A DNA stretch of 64,000 bases from Clostridiaceae bacterium OM02-2AC (lineage in GTDB: Bacteria > Bacillota_I > Bacilli_A > Erysipelotrichales > Erysipelotrichaceae), in the NCBI GenBank assembly GCA_003481775.1, contig QULU01000001.1, positions 186,436 through 250,435 on the forward strand, written 5' to 3'. Below the pieces are notes generated by a model, which was not told the origin of the DNA, searched no databases, and saw only the letters and a program-made list of their open reading frames with translations. Below are positions 43,680 through 52,067 of the stretch, in pieces (within the stretch, counting starts at the first letter, position 1; the number at the start of each line of letters is the position of its first letter). Position numbers and translations under genes: made by a program.

Positions 43680-44389
43680 TGTGTACCTCCTGCTTTCGTG
43701 CAGATATAAAACTGCTTTTCTCCCTCACAGATTCCCGCCTGTGTGAAATCCGTATAAACCTCCACCTGAAAGCCGGCGTTTTTTAATTCCGCAAGAATCC
43801 AGGCGGGCTCATAAACTCTTTGCTCATGCTGTTCCAGTGTCACACGGCCTTCGCTGTCATAAAAAGCAAAGTTCTGATAAATTCGGTCATCCTCACTGGT
43901 GATGGTCCACTGGTATTCCAGATTCTTAACATGACCTGCTTCATTGTATTCCTCTGCAAATTCCTCCAGACGATCCATGGAGTGCATATCCACAAGAAAA
44001 ACACCGTGATCGCGCAGATGCTGATAGGCGCCCTGAAATAACGCACGCACCTGCTCGTCCTTTAATAGATAATTGAAGCTGTCGCACAGACAAAGGATAC
44101 CATCATAGCTTTTATCCATATGCAGATCACACATGTCCATGACACTCCATGTCACCTGTTCACTGCCGCGCTTCTTTTTTGCTTCCTCGATCATGGCAGC
44201 AGAAAGATCACTCGCAGCAACGTGATAGCCCTCCTGTGCCAGAGCGATGGTAATTTCTCCGCTCCCGCAGGCCAGCTCCAGCAGCTCTGTTCCCTTGATA
44301 TGCGCCTTGATCAGCTCCACCCAGCAGGCAGTCGCCTCATCATCCTTTACCAGCGCATCATAGACATGTGCCAGAAGCTCATACATCAT
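43676..44389 (-). CDS. yqeM: SAM-dependent methyltransferase (YqeM-like)
   Basis: A 237-residue class I methyltransferase: SAM motif I LLELACGSGEITIALA (near 40), motif II ASDLSAAMIEEAKKK, and GILCLCDSFNYLL. It overlaps rsfS by four bases (ATGA) and mtnN by four, and the order yqeK-rsfS-yqeM is that of Bacillus. The methyl acceptor is unknown; location in a ribosome-assembly cluster hints at an RNA or ribosome-linked substrate, which is only an inference. Confidence 0.9.
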   Translation of the reverse strand: MMYELLAHVYDALVKDDEATACWVELIKAHIKGTELLELACGSGEITIALAQEGYHVAASDLSAAMIEEAKKKRGSEQVTWSVMDMCDLHMDKSYDGILCLCDSFNYLLKDEQVRALFQGAYQHLRDHGVFLVDMHSMDRLEEFAEEYNEAGHVKNLEYQWTITSEDDRIYQNFAFYDSEGRVTLEQHEQRVYEPAWILAELKNAGFQVEVYTDFTQAGICEGEKQFYICTKAGGTQ

Positions 44390-44724
44390 AATGAAAAGTC
44401 CTCATGCGGCAGATCGGCATACAGCTTCTCCAGCTGGAAATGGTCACGCTCCTCATTCATGAATACATGAACGACGATACTGTTTAAATCGACCAGCACC
44501 CAGCGAGATTCACTGTTTCCTTCCATCGCACGAATCTCGTAGCCGTTTTCACGAACCCGATCCTTGATATTATCGGCAATCGCATGTGTCTGCCGTACAC
44601 TTGGCGCACTGCAGATGACAACGTGATCAATGAAGGGATTCAGCTCGCGAAAATCATACAGCAGTGGGCGTTCCCCCTTCTTTTCATCGACTGCCTTTTG
44701 TACAATGCTCAATAATTCATCCAT
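44386..44724 (-). CDS. rsfS: Ribosomal silencing factor RsfS
   Basis: A 112-residue protein of the RsfS/Iojap family: YDFRELNPFIDHVVICSAPSVRQTHAIAD and the C-terminal VLVDLNSIVVHVFMNEERDHFQLEKLY block, cited by cores LVDLNSIVVHVF. It binds L14 and blocks subunit joining when nutrients are short. Length is normal. It sits between nadD/yqeK and yqeM. Confidence 0.96.
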   Translation of the reverse strand: MDELLSIVQKAVDEKKGERPLLYDFRELNPFIDHVVICSAPSVRQTHAIADNIKDRVRENGYEIRAMEGNSESRWVLVDLNSIVVHVFMNEERDHFQLEKLYADLPHEDFSL

Positions 44725-44740
44725 ATAGTAGCTCCTTACC

Positions 44741-45769
44741 TTATTTCAATGTGCCTTCTTTTTTTAAATAAGCCTCCTGCTGCTGTTTCACAACACGATA
44801 GCCCTCCCGCAGGCTTTTCCTGCTGATTTCAATTTCCCTGCTGGAATCATAGCCGCGCGATGGGTCCAGCTTGTCTGCGATAAACAGAATACGATCATAA
44901 TCCGTTCGGTTTCTTCCCTTCACATGATGATAGATCGCCTGCAGAATCCGCCGGTCACGAATATGAAAAACCTTATTCACATAATCCGCTCCGATATAGC
45001 CATGCCATATAGCGGCCGCTTCCTCCAGGTGATCCGGCATATGTGCATGCATCCATGCCTTCGCCTTTTCGTATGGAAGCTGCTTGCATACATCGTGTGC
45101 AATTCCCATAATATAGGCAGCCTTAGCATCCAGACCATGAGCCTGCGCCAGTTCGACACACAGCTGTGCAACCGATTGACTGTGAAGATAGCGGTGTTCA
45201 TTCATCTGCTCCTTCACCATGCTTTCCAGATACAGCGCATGTGCCCCCATAAATGCACGGACAGCTTCCGGCACCTGATACAGCTTATGTCCCTTACGGA
45301 TTTCGCTGCTGGATACCGGAATCAGCTGCATGACGACACGCTGAAGACCAGCGGGCAGCGCTTCAGCATGCTGCTCTCTTGAAAACACATAAAAGGGCAG
45401 CAGTTTCTTCAACTCCTCGCTGTCTTTCCATCGGTCGAACTGCCTTGCCTGATCATCCCCGATCAGCCAGCAGAAGGAATGCATTGGATAGCGCTTTTTC
45501 AGCTCCTTCACCGTACGTATGGTATAGGAGATACCCTTTAGCTCATGCTCCAGCGTACACAGCTTCATATGACGATATGGCTTGATTGCAAGAGCTACCA
45601 TAGCCGCCCGCTTTGAAAAGGAGGCAGCCTGCTCCTGCTTTAACGGCGTTGCTGCACTCGGCATAAACCATACCTCATCCACGTGTAGCTGCTTTAATGC
45701 CTGCTTTGCAATCTGCAGATGTCCGTTATGTATCGGATCAAAGGCTCCGCCCAGTACCGCGATCCGCAT
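44741..45769 (-). CDS. nadD: NadD-YqeK fusion: nicotinate-nucleotide adenylyltransferase with HD phosphohydrolase domain
   Basis: A 342-residue two-domain protein. Residues 1 to about 187 are NadD: GGAFDPIHNGHL with the HxGH nucleotidyl-transfer motif and, at the end, the conserved ISSSEIRKG equivalent VSSSEIRKG. Residues about 195-335 are the HD domain of YqeK, with HSQSVAQL, GIAHDVCK and ADKLDPSRGYD. NadD makes NaAD from NaMN; YqeK enzymes cleave Ap4A symmetrically. In Bacillus these are adjacent separate genes; here they form one frame with no internal stop or start region. Likely a genuine fusion. Confidence 0.93.
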   Translation of the reverse strand: MRIAVLGGAFDPIHNGHLQIAKQALKQLHVDEVWFMPSAATPLKQEQAASFSKRAAMVALAIKPYRHMKLCTLEHELKGISYTIRTVKELKKRYPMHSFCWLIGDDQARQFDRWKDSEELKKLLPFYVFSREQHAEALPAGLQRVVMQLIPVSSSEIRKGHKLYQVPEAVRAFMGAHALYLESMVKEQMNEHRYLHSQSVAQLCVELAQAHGLDAKAAYIMGIAHDVCKQLPYEKAKAWMHAHMPDHLEEAAAIWHGYIGADYVNKVFHIRDRRILQAIYHHVKGRNRTDYDRILFIADKLDPSRGYDSSREIEISRKSLREGYRVVKQQQEAYLKKEGTLK

Positions 45770-45772
45770 ATC

Positions 45773-46057
45773 CTATAACCCCAGCTTGTTTTTCTTGCTT
45801 CGCCGATACAGCGTAAAGGTACGTCCGATCACCTGTACCACCTCGCTGTGTGTTGCCGCACTGATGGTAACGGCAGCCTCGTTAGCCGTTATCGCACAGG
45901 TCTTTAAAAGAGACACCTTGACCAGCTCATGCGCTTCCAGAGAATCGGATATCGTCTTGATCAGATTTTCACTGACAGCATCCTTCCCCATCTGGAAGAG
46001 CGGTTTTCTTGTCTGCGCAATCCCACGCAGTTCACTTTTCTGTTTTCCTGTCAACAT
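45773..46057 (-). CDS. yhbY: YhbY-family (CRM domain) RNA-binding protein
   Basis: A 94-residue protein made of a single CRM domain: LTGKQKSELRGIAQTRKPLFQMGKDAVSENL at the start (the GKxG-type loop reads QMGKDAV) and VVQVIGRTFTLYRRSKKNK at the end. YhbY binds pre-50S particles. It overlaps the yqeH stop by one base and precedes nadD by three bases, so the cluster is translationally coupled. Confidence 0.95.
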   Translation of the reverse strand: MLTGKQKSELRGIAQTRKPLFQMGKDAVSENLIKTISDSLEAHELVKVSLLKTCAITANEAAVTISAATHSEVVQVIGRTFTLYRRSKKNKLGL

Positions 46058-47139
46058 TATATCATCGCCTTTCTAAACGTTACATTGCCCTGTTGTGCCA
46101 CATAGACATGCAGGCCAGCCACATTCCCGCTGATACAGAACCAGCCTAAGCCATGGATCACGACATCCAGCTTGTGCTCCTGCACATGTCCATATGAAAA
46201 TTTTTTCATCTGCCCTCTTTCTCCAATCACCGGAGAAAGGAGTTCATCATAATGCTGTGCCCACAGTTCATCCGCTTTTTCCTGCTTGCTGCGATGCAGC
46301 GGCAGCCTTTCCGAAAAATAGGCAACACAGCTGACCTGTTCACAGCCAATCAGATCCAGTCGGACAAGACCGCCCAGCGACAGTGTCTGACTGCCCTTCA
46401 GCTGATAGCCTCTGGCCTTTAAGGGCTTTAAGGGAATCACCGTTTTCAGCAAACGGTCATCCACGTGCGTCAGCAGGGAATCCATACGAGTTAATCCCGG
46501 TGTATCATAGAGCTGATAGCCCTCCATCGCTATGGAATTGAAATCCAGTGTAGTACCCGGATGACGTGAGGTAGTCAGATCAACGCCATCACAGATTGCA
46601 TTCAAAAGAGTGCTCTTTCCGGCATTCGCCATGCCCATGACAACGACGTCGCGCCCCTGACGGTAATGGGCGATTGCCGCACACACCTCATCGACAGATG
46701 CATTATCCTCACGCCGTGCATGCTCAGCCAAATCCCCGCAGACCACGATTCCCTGTACACAGATTCCCTCTTCCTTTAATCGGCGCAGCAAAAACTGTGA
46801 AAGCTTCTCATTGCCCAGGGTTGCCGGCAGCAGATCACGCTTGGTTGCCACCATAAGGATATCCTTGCCCAGCAGATGGCGGTTGATTCCCGGCAGCAGA
46901 TTGGATTCAAAATCAAACAGATCGACCACCCAGACTACAAGCGCATCCATGGCATTGATCTTTTGCAATACAGCATCACTGTCGATTCCCTGCTTCATAC
47001 TGATGACCACATCATCATAATGCCGGATACGGAAACAGCGCTGACAATAGTCTGCCTCCATTTTCGGTGTATATCCGATTGCGGCGGCATCTTTGCTCTG
47101 CAAAACGACACCGCAGCCCTTACATATTTTATTACTCAT
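46057..47139 (-). CDS. yqeH: Circularly permuted ribosome-biogenesis GTPase YqeH
   Basis: A 360-residue GTPase for 30S assembly. An N-terminal zinc finger (CKGCG and CQRCF) precedes the GTPase in permuted order: ATKRDLL (G4) comes before GMANAGKSTLLNA (G1, near 165) and DTPGL (G3). The C-terminal RNA-binding region follows. The ATG at 47139 is preferred because AAAGGAG precedes it and CKGCG then lies at the N-terminus; it overlaps the end of yqeG by eight bases. Confidence 0.95.
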   Translation of the reverse strand: MSNKICKGCGVVLQSKDAAAIGYTPKMEADYCQRCFRIRHYDDVVISMKQGIDSDAVLQKINAMDALVVWVVDLFDFESNLLPGINRHLLGKDILMVATKRDLLPATLGNEKLSQFLLRRLKEEGICVQGIVVCGDLAEHARREDNASVDEVCAAIAHYRQGRDVVVMGMANAGKSTLLNAICDGVDLTTSRHPGTTLDFNSIAMEGYQLYDTPGLTRMDSLLTHVDDRLLKTVIPLKPLKARGYQLKGSQTLSLGGLVRLDLIGCEQVSCVAYFSERLPLHRSKQEKADELWAQHYDELLSPVIGERGQMKKFSYGHVQEHKLDVVIHGLGWFCISGNVAGLHVYVAQQGNVTFRKAMI

Positions 47140-47656
47140 CAAACTCTCCTTTACGAAGCCGCCCGGTCTTGCGCAGCAGCTTAAATACGATATTTTCAAA
47201 AACCCGATTAAACTTTGTGAATGACAAATCCCTGGTCACGACAGGTGCTGTCAGAACCGTATGCAGCCCCACTAGATTGGCTCCCAGAATATCCGTCATC
47301 AGCTGGTCCCCGACCACAGCGACCTCCTTCTTATCAACACCCTGTTCCTTCAGCATTCTCCGGTAGGTTTTCGGCAGAGGCTTCATGGCAAACGGATAAC
47401 AGTCCGCCTGCAGTCCCTTCGCAAAGGTTTCAACGCGCTCCTCCACATTATTACTGATAAATACGACCCGAATCCCCGCCTCCTGCATACCGCGAATAAA
47501 CTGTACAGCCTTTTCATCGGGCACCGCCACATCATGCGGTACCAGTGTATTATCGATATCACAGACGAGCAGACGGATACCACGCTTTAACAGATACTCT
47601 GGGCGCAGCGCCGAAAAGCTATGGATATAATAATCGGGAGTAAACAGCTTCAACAT
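47132..47656 (-). CDS. yqeG: HAD-superfamily phosphatase YqeG (subfamily IIIA)
   Basis: A 174-residue HAD phosphatase: nucleophile motif CDIDNTLVPHD (near 32), motif II FISNN, Lys in KPLPKTYRRML and motif IV VVGDQLMTDILGAN. It opens the yqeG-yqeH-yhbY-nadD cluster as in Bacillus (aroE, which lies after yqeH in Bacillus, is missing here). I choose the ATG at 47656, eight bases after AGGAG. Substrate unknown; a phosphatidylglycerophosphate phosphatase role is known for relatives and pgsA lies elsewhere in this window. Confidence 0.93.
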   Translation of the reverse strand: MLKLFTPDYYIHSFSALRPEYLLKRGIRLLVCDIDNTLVPHDVAVPDEKAVQFIRGMQEAGIRVVFISNNVEERVETFAKGLQADCYPFAMKPLPKTYRRMLKEQGVDKKEVAVVGDQLMTDILGANLVGLHTVLTAPVVTRDLSFTKFNRVFENIVFKLLRKTGRLRKGEFDE

Positions 47657-47727
47657 CCTCATTTCTCCTATCTTTCGCATAAACCATATCTATTTTATCA
47701 TATTTCCCTCTCACTTCAAACTGATTT

Positions 47728-47792
47728 TTCACACGCGTGCTTTACAACTCCTGCCGGATATGGTAGGATGTATACATACCAAACGTATGTAT
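47728..47792 (+). promoter_or_regulatory. Promoter and operator of the tetR gene
   Basis: TTTACA, a 17-base spacer and TAGGAT form the promoter upstream of tetR. Directly after it lies ATACATAC (47772-47779), five bases, and its exact inverted copy GTATGTAT (47785-47792), a good TetR-type operator. The same ATACATAC half-site recurs at 48487-48494 before the exporter gene. Confidence 0.7.
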
Positions 47793-47807
47793 GATAAAGG
47801 AGGAGCT

Positions 47808-48464
47808 ATGGCACGCAATAAATACCCGCAGAGAACCGTGGAGAAAATTCTGGAGGTTTCTCTGGCACTCTTCAATGAGAAGGGCTATGAGAAAACAACG
47901 ATACAGGACATCGTCAATGCCCTCGGTATGAGCAAGGGCGCCATCTATCATCACTTTAAATCCAAGGATGAAATTATCGAAGCATTGAGTGAGCGCTGCT
48001 ATCACAATGATACCCAGATGGAGCTGCTGCGAAATGCCAGTGATAAAACCGGTATTGAAAAGCTGCGCGCCATCATTTACCGGCAGATTCAAAATGAAGA
48101 GAAGCAGCAGATCGACACCATATCCATAAATCTTTGGAAGAATCCGAAAATCTTCATGAGCGGTATGGCTGAGAATTTAAGTGTCAATTCGCAAATCGTG
48201 GAACGCATTTTGCAGGAGGGGATGGCAGATGGCAGTATACGCAGTCAGGATCCGCTTTGTGCCGCACAGGTGCTGATGCTGCTGTTGAATTACTGGATCT
48301 GCTCCCCTATCGTCTTAAAGGAGCTGGATGCGATTCCAACGAAGGTTGCCTACTTTCGCACGCTGTGTGATTCCATGGGCATACCGGTCATCGATGACCC
48401 TCTGGAGCAGGAGCTGACAAGCTATTTCCGTATCCTTGCACAATCCATGCATGAGCTACCCTGA
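47808..48464 (+). CDS. TetR/AcrR-family transcriptional regulator
   Basis: A 218-residue repressor. The N-terminal DNA-binding domain (about 8-58) is clear: TVEKILEVSLALFNEKGYEKTT, IQDIVNALGMSKGAIYHHFKSKDEI (cores ALGMSKGAIYHHF). The ligand-binding half is variable. AAAGGAGGAGCT precedes the ATG at 47808. A perfect palindrome in its own promoter region suggests autoregulation, and the adjacent MFS exporter is the likely target. Confidence 0.92.
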   Translation: MARNKYPQRTVEKILEVSLALFNEKGYEKTTIQDIVNALGMSKGAIYHHFKSKDEIIEALSERCYHNDTQMELLRNASDKTGIEKLRAIIYRQIQNEEKQQIDTISINLWKNPKIFMSGMAENLSVNSQIVERILQEGMADGSIRSQDPLCAAQVLMLLLNYWICSPIVLKELDAIPTKVAYFRTLCDSMGIPVIDDPLEQELTSYFRILAQSMHELP

Positions 48465-48486
48465 CGGGTAGTTTCTCTTAATCATT

Positions 48487-48510
48487 ATACATACCGTCGT
48501 TTGGTATCAT
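48487..48510 (+). promoter_or_regulatory. Second TetR-type half-site pair before the MFS gene
   Basis: ATACATACC (48487-48495) and GGTAT (48503-48507) form an imperfect inverted repeat in the 65-base gap between tetR and the exporter; read on the minus strand it shares ATACCAAACG with the operator in front of tetR. Confidence 0.5.
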
Positions 48511-48529
48511 GAAGAAAGGATGTTCCCTT

Positions 48530-49786
48530 ATGAAGGCATACAATCGTAATTTTATACTCATGATCATCGGACAGATCATTTCCCTGTTCGGCAACGCAAT
48601 TCTGCGTTTCTCCTTATCCCTCTATGTATTGCAGGTTACCGGCAGTGCATCCATATTCGCCACCATTCTGGCAGTCTCCATTCTACCTACCATTCTGCTT
48701 TCCCCCTTCGGCGGTATTCTGGCAGATCGCGTAAGCAGAAGAAGCATCATGCTCGGTCTGGATTTTCTGACGTCCTTTCTCATCTTCGGCTTTTCCATGG
48801 TGAGCGCACAGGGCTTCAGCGTCGTACTGGTTGCCATTCTCATGATATCCCTGTCCATCATACAGGCGTTTTATCAGCCCTCCGTACAGGCAAGCATTCC
48901 CCTGCTTGTTTCTGAGGAACAGCTGATGCAGGCAAACGGCATCGTTGTACAGATCAATGCACTTGCCGCACTGCTCGGGCCTATTCTGGGCGGCTTTCTG
49001 TTTTCCTTCCTGCCGTTTTCTCTGCTGCTGAATATCGCTGCGACCGCCTTCTTTCTTTCCGCTATCCTGGAATGCATCATGCGCATCCCCTTTCAGCGCG
49101 TGGAGGCAAATGGCTCCATGCTCTCTATTATACGAAATGACAGTCGCCAGAGCCTGCATTTTCTGCGGCATGATAATCCGACCCTCATTCATCTGTTACT
49201 GCTCTTAGCGGCATTGAATCTGGTGCTTTCCAGCTTTATCACTGTCGGTCTTCCTGTGATTTCCAATATCACCCTGCAGCTGCCGCCAACCTTTTACGGC
49301 TGGCTGGAAGCCGCAACCGGTATCGGCTCCATTGCCGGCAGCATTGCACTTCCGTTCTTTTTAAAGCGGGTGGATATGTCAGGGGCATGGCGCTTTCTAT
49401 TGAGCGGCAGTCTGTTTCTGCTTCCAATGGCACTGGTTTTATTCTTAAAGACCCCCGTATATATCGCATATGGCTGCATCTTTGTATCCAGCATCTGCAT
49501 CATGCTGTTTGCGGCTCTATTCAATATCTATGCCCAGACCTTCCTGCAAAAATCCACACCGAATCATCTACTGGGTAAGGTGGCATCCATGGTCACCATG
49601 GTGGTGATGTGCTCCTACCCGATTGGTCAGTCCCTGTACGGCATTCTGCTGGAGACCTTTGCAGAACGCGTCGATCTTCTGATACTGTTTGCCTGTATCG
49701 CCTCCCTTATCATATCCCTCCTTAGCAGAAATGCATTAAAAACGATTGGAAATGATTGTGAAAAGGAGGCTGTCCTGATACAATAA
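48530..49786 (+). CDS. MFS transporter (drug-efflux type)
   Basis: A 418-residue protein with about twelve transmembrane helices. The MFS loop 2-3 motif is visible as GGILADRVSRRSIML (near 66), and the N-terminus NRNFILMIIGQIISLFGNA is typical of the MefA/staphyloferrin-like exporter group. The ATG at 48530 follows AAAGGA by nine bases. It lies behind a TetR gene and operator-like repeats, the usual layout of an inducible efflux pump. Substrate unknown. Confidence 0.9.
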   Translation: MKAYNRNFILMIIGQIISLFGNAILRFSLSLYVLQVTGSASIFATILAVSILPTILLSPFGGILADRVSRRSIMLGLDFLTSFLIFGFSMVSAQGFSVVLVAILMISLSIIQAFYQPSVQASIPLLVSEEQLMQANGIVVQINALAALLGPILGGFLFSFLPFSLLLNIAATAFFLSAILECIMRIPFQRVEANGSMLSIIRNDSRQSLHFLRHDNPTLIHLLLLLAALNLVLSSFITVGLPVISNITLQLPPTFYGWLEAATGIGSIAGSIALPFFLKRVDMSGAWRFLLSGSLFLLPMALVLFLKTPVYIAYGCIFVSSICIMLFAALFNIYAQTFLQKSTPNHLLGKVASMVTMVVMCSYPIGQSLYGILLETFAERVDLLILFACIASLIISLLSRNALKTIGNDCEKEAVLIQ

Positions 49787-49807
49787 AAACGTTTAAGGAG
49801 GCATATC

Positions 49808-50848
49808 ATGGAATATCATGTAGAAGAAACAACAATCGCGGCATTGACAAGGACGCTGATTGAAACGCCGAGTCCGGTCAGCTATTATGAGGAAATTCAT
49901 CCGTTGATGGAACGCCTTGCAAAGCAGTATGGGTATACGCTGACATACGATCGCAAGCGCACCGCTTATATTCAGGTAGAGGGCGAGGACACCACAAAAA
50001 CGGTTTGTGTCGGTGCTCACCTGGATACCATCGGTCTGATGGTTCGCCACATCAACGATAACGGAACACTGGCTTTGCGTAATCTGGGAGGCATCAATTA
50101 TAACAATATTGAAGGCTGCAGCGTTCAGGTGCATACACGGGAAGGAAACACGATTACCGGTCTGTTGGCCTGTACGTCTCATTCCACGCATGTATTTGAT
50201 GATGCGAGAAGCGCCGTTCGCGAGGAATCCAATATGATGGTCATACTGGATGAGCTGGTACACAGCAGTGATGAGGTGCGCGCTCTGGGAATCGAGCACG
50301 GGGATATCATTTCCATCGATCCGGATTATCAGTATACAAAAAGCGGCTTCATCAAATCCCGCTTCATCGATGACAAGGCGGCAGTGGCAGCTGTGTTCGC
50401 TGTGCTGGAGGACTTACAAAAAACCGGCAGAAAGCCGCAGTATACCACGTTGTTCGCCTTTCCGCTATATGAGGAAATCGGACATGGCGGCGCCTATCTG
50501 CCACAGGAGGTCAGCGAGTATGTCGCTTTGGACATCGGTTTGATCGGTCCGGACTACTGCGGCAGCGAAACGAAGGTAAGCATCTGTGCAAAGGATAACT
50601 ATACCCCTTATGATAGAGCACTGACAACGAAGCTGATTCGCCTTGCCAAGGAAGCGAAGCTGGATTACAGCGTGGATGTATTTTATCACTACGGCACCGA
50701 TGCCAGTGCAGCGATACGCGCAGGAAATAATGTGTATGCTGCAGCATTCGGTATGGGCTGCTTTGCATCTCACGGCATGGAGCGCTGTCATATACAAAGC
50801 GTTGTGCAGACGGCTCAGCTGCTATATGCATATCTGCTGAGCAAATAG
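49808..50848 (+). CDS. M42-family metallo-aminopeptidase
   Basis: A 346-residue dinuclear zinc peptidase that forms large tetrahedral shells in this family. Metal ligands and catalytic residues are visible: His and Asp in GAHLDTIGL (near 70), the bridging Asp in SRFIDDKAAV (near 182), the catalytic Glu pair in YEEIGHGG (near 222), Asp in ALDIG and His in SHGMER (near 320). It would trim N-terminal residues from peptides. TTAAGGAGG precedes the start. It follows the exporter by 21 bases and may be cotranscribed. Confidence 0.93.
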   Translation: MEYHVEETTIAALTRTLIETPSPVSYYEEIHPLMERLAKQYGYTLTYDRKRTAYIQVEGEDTTKTVCVGAHLDTIGLMVRHINDNGTLALRNLGGINYNNIEGCSVQVHTREGNTITGLLACTSHSTHVFDDARSAVREESNMMVILDELVHSSDEVRALGIEHGDIISIDPDYQYTKSGFIKSRFIDDKAAVAAVFAVLEDLQKTGRKPQYTTLFAFPLYEEIGHGGAYLPQEVSEYVALDIGLIGPDYCGSETKVSICAKDNYTPYDRALTTKLIRLAKEAKLDYSVDVFYHYGTDASAAIRAGNNVYAAAFGMGCFASHGMERCHIQSVVQTAQLLYAYLLSK

Positions 50849-51032
50849 AAAACAAATCCCATCTCAGAAAACAAGCGATGCACACAGGCATTGCTTTTTC
50901 TCGCTGCCTGCTTCCTTCAGACCATAAGCTGCACTGCACAGGGCAGCTTGCATACAGGCACCGCTATGCGCTGATCAACAGTCTGTCTCCTGCAGCTAAC
51001 TGCACCTGTATCCCATATCCTTTAACACAGAA
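50849..51032. other. Intergenic region without recognised gene
   Basis: About 180 bases between the converging M42 peptidase gene and sigK. Small dyads such as TGCAGC/GCTGCA are present, but no ORF or known RNA is supported and no good plus-strand terminator is seen. Confidence 0.4.
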
Positions 51033-51056
51033 AAGACCAGCAGCTGCTGGTCTGAC
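51033..51056 (-). terminator. Terminator of sigK
   Basis: AGACCAGCAG-CTGCTGGTCT forms a perfect palindromic stem followed by TTTTCTG on the minus strand, right after the sigK stop. Confidence 0.8.
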
Positions 51057-51785
51057 CTATTCCTTTTCCCTATTTTGACGCTGACGCTCCTTGCGCTTTT
51101 CTTCCTTTTGAAATTCCCGATAGATTTTCATGAAGGCACGCTTTTCAATACGGGATACATAGGAGCGTGAGATATGCAGCTGTCTGGCAATTTCCCGCTG
51201 TGTTTCTTCCTCCTGCCCGTATAATCCGAAACGCTTGGTGATGATTTCAAGCTCTCTTGCATCCAGAACATGGATATAGCGCTTTAATCGTGCAATGTTA
51301 TCCTCCACGATCATATCATCGATAATGCTACTGTCCTCCGGCGAGGAAATGGCATCAATCAGTGTTATCTCACTGCCATCCTTGTCTGTGGCAATCGGTT
51401 CATTCAATGAAACGTTTTGAAAGTAATTTTTACTGCTGCGCAAATACATCAGAATTTCATTTTCAATACATTTAGAGGCATAGGTTGTCAGCTTATGCCC
51501 CTTTTCCGGCTTGAAGGAATCTACCGCCTTGATGAGTCCGATGGTACCGATGCTGATCAGATCCTCCGTTTGTTCCTTTTTGATATCATATTTCTTTACG
51601 ATGTGAGCAACCAGACGCAGATTGTGTTCAATCAGCTTGTTTCTGGCTTCCTCATCTCGCTCGCTCAGCAGGGAGATGCAGCGCGCCTCCTCCTCCTTGT
51701 CCAGCGGCTGCTGAAAGGAGTTGCTGCGGATGTAGCCCACATAGCATAACGCATTGGAAAGCACTTCAAATATTGTTGTAAACAT
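51057..51785 (-). CDS. sigK: Sporulation sigma factor SigmaK, uninterrupted
   Basis: A 242-residue late mother-cell sigma factor. The segment NKLIEHNLRLVAHIVKKYD, then EDLISIGTIGLIKAVDSF, CIENEILMYLR and the region 4 stretch TQREIARQLHISRSYVSRIEKRA align almost residue by residue with Bacillus SigK. The N-terminal pro-sequence-like hydrophobic start (MFTTIFEVLSNALCYVGYI) is present, so it is probably made as pro-SigmaK. The coding frame is continuous, with no skin element. A sigmaE-like promoter lies just upstream. Confidence 0.95.
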   Translation of the reverse strand: MFTTIFEVLSNALCYVGYIRSNSFQQPLDKEEEARCISLLSERDEEARNKLIEHNLRLVAHIVKKYDIKKEQTEDLISIGTIGLIKAVDSFKPEKGHKLTTYASKCIENEILMYLRSSKNYFQNVSLNEPIATDKDGSEITLIDAISSPEDSSIIDDMIVEDNIARLKRYIHVLDARELEIITKRFGLYGQEEETQREIARQLHISRSYVSRIEKRAFMKIYREFQKEEKRKERQRQNREKE

Positions 51786-51801
51786 ACGATCACCTGTTAC
51801 C

Positions 51802-51830
51802 AGTATATGGAAGCAGGCTCTGTTTTATGT
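51802..51830 (-). promoter_or_regulatory. Candidate sigmaE promoter of sigK
   Basis: CATATACT (51802-51809) matches seven of eight positions of the sigmaE -10 consensus CATACAMT, with an ATA-containing -35 (ACATAAA, 51824-51830) 14 bases upstream on the minus strand. It implies a very short leader before AGGTGA and the ATG. Confidence 0.4.
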
Positions 51831-52043
51831 TAAGAAAATACGACGGTACTTGCGGCTAAGCGCGAATAGCAAGCAGCAAGCCGTCCTGTTTGCGAGCTGA
51901 AAAAGCAGCGATGTCACGCAGGCGTGCCTGAGGACCAGATTCTGCGGCTATCGCTTCCCTGTGCTTTTCATCCTTAACGGCCTGCAGCATCCAAACCTCT
52001 TGAGCCGCAGGCGGCTGTGCTGTACAATACGATATAAAACATT
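51831..52043. other. Intergenic region without recognised gene
   Basis: About 210 bases of relatively GC-rich sequence with scattered small dyads (for example CGGCT..AGCCG-type pairs around 51855 and 51890). No ORF, tRNA or known RNA supported. Confidence 0.4.
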
Positions 52044-52045
52044 TC

Positions 52046-52067
52046 AAAAAAGGCCCCTATGGGACCT
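52046..52067 (-). terminator. Terminator of the hypothetical gene
   Basis: AGGTCCC-ATA-GGGGCCT (one G-U) followed by six T residues on the minus strand, overlapping the stop codon. Confidence 0.8.
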
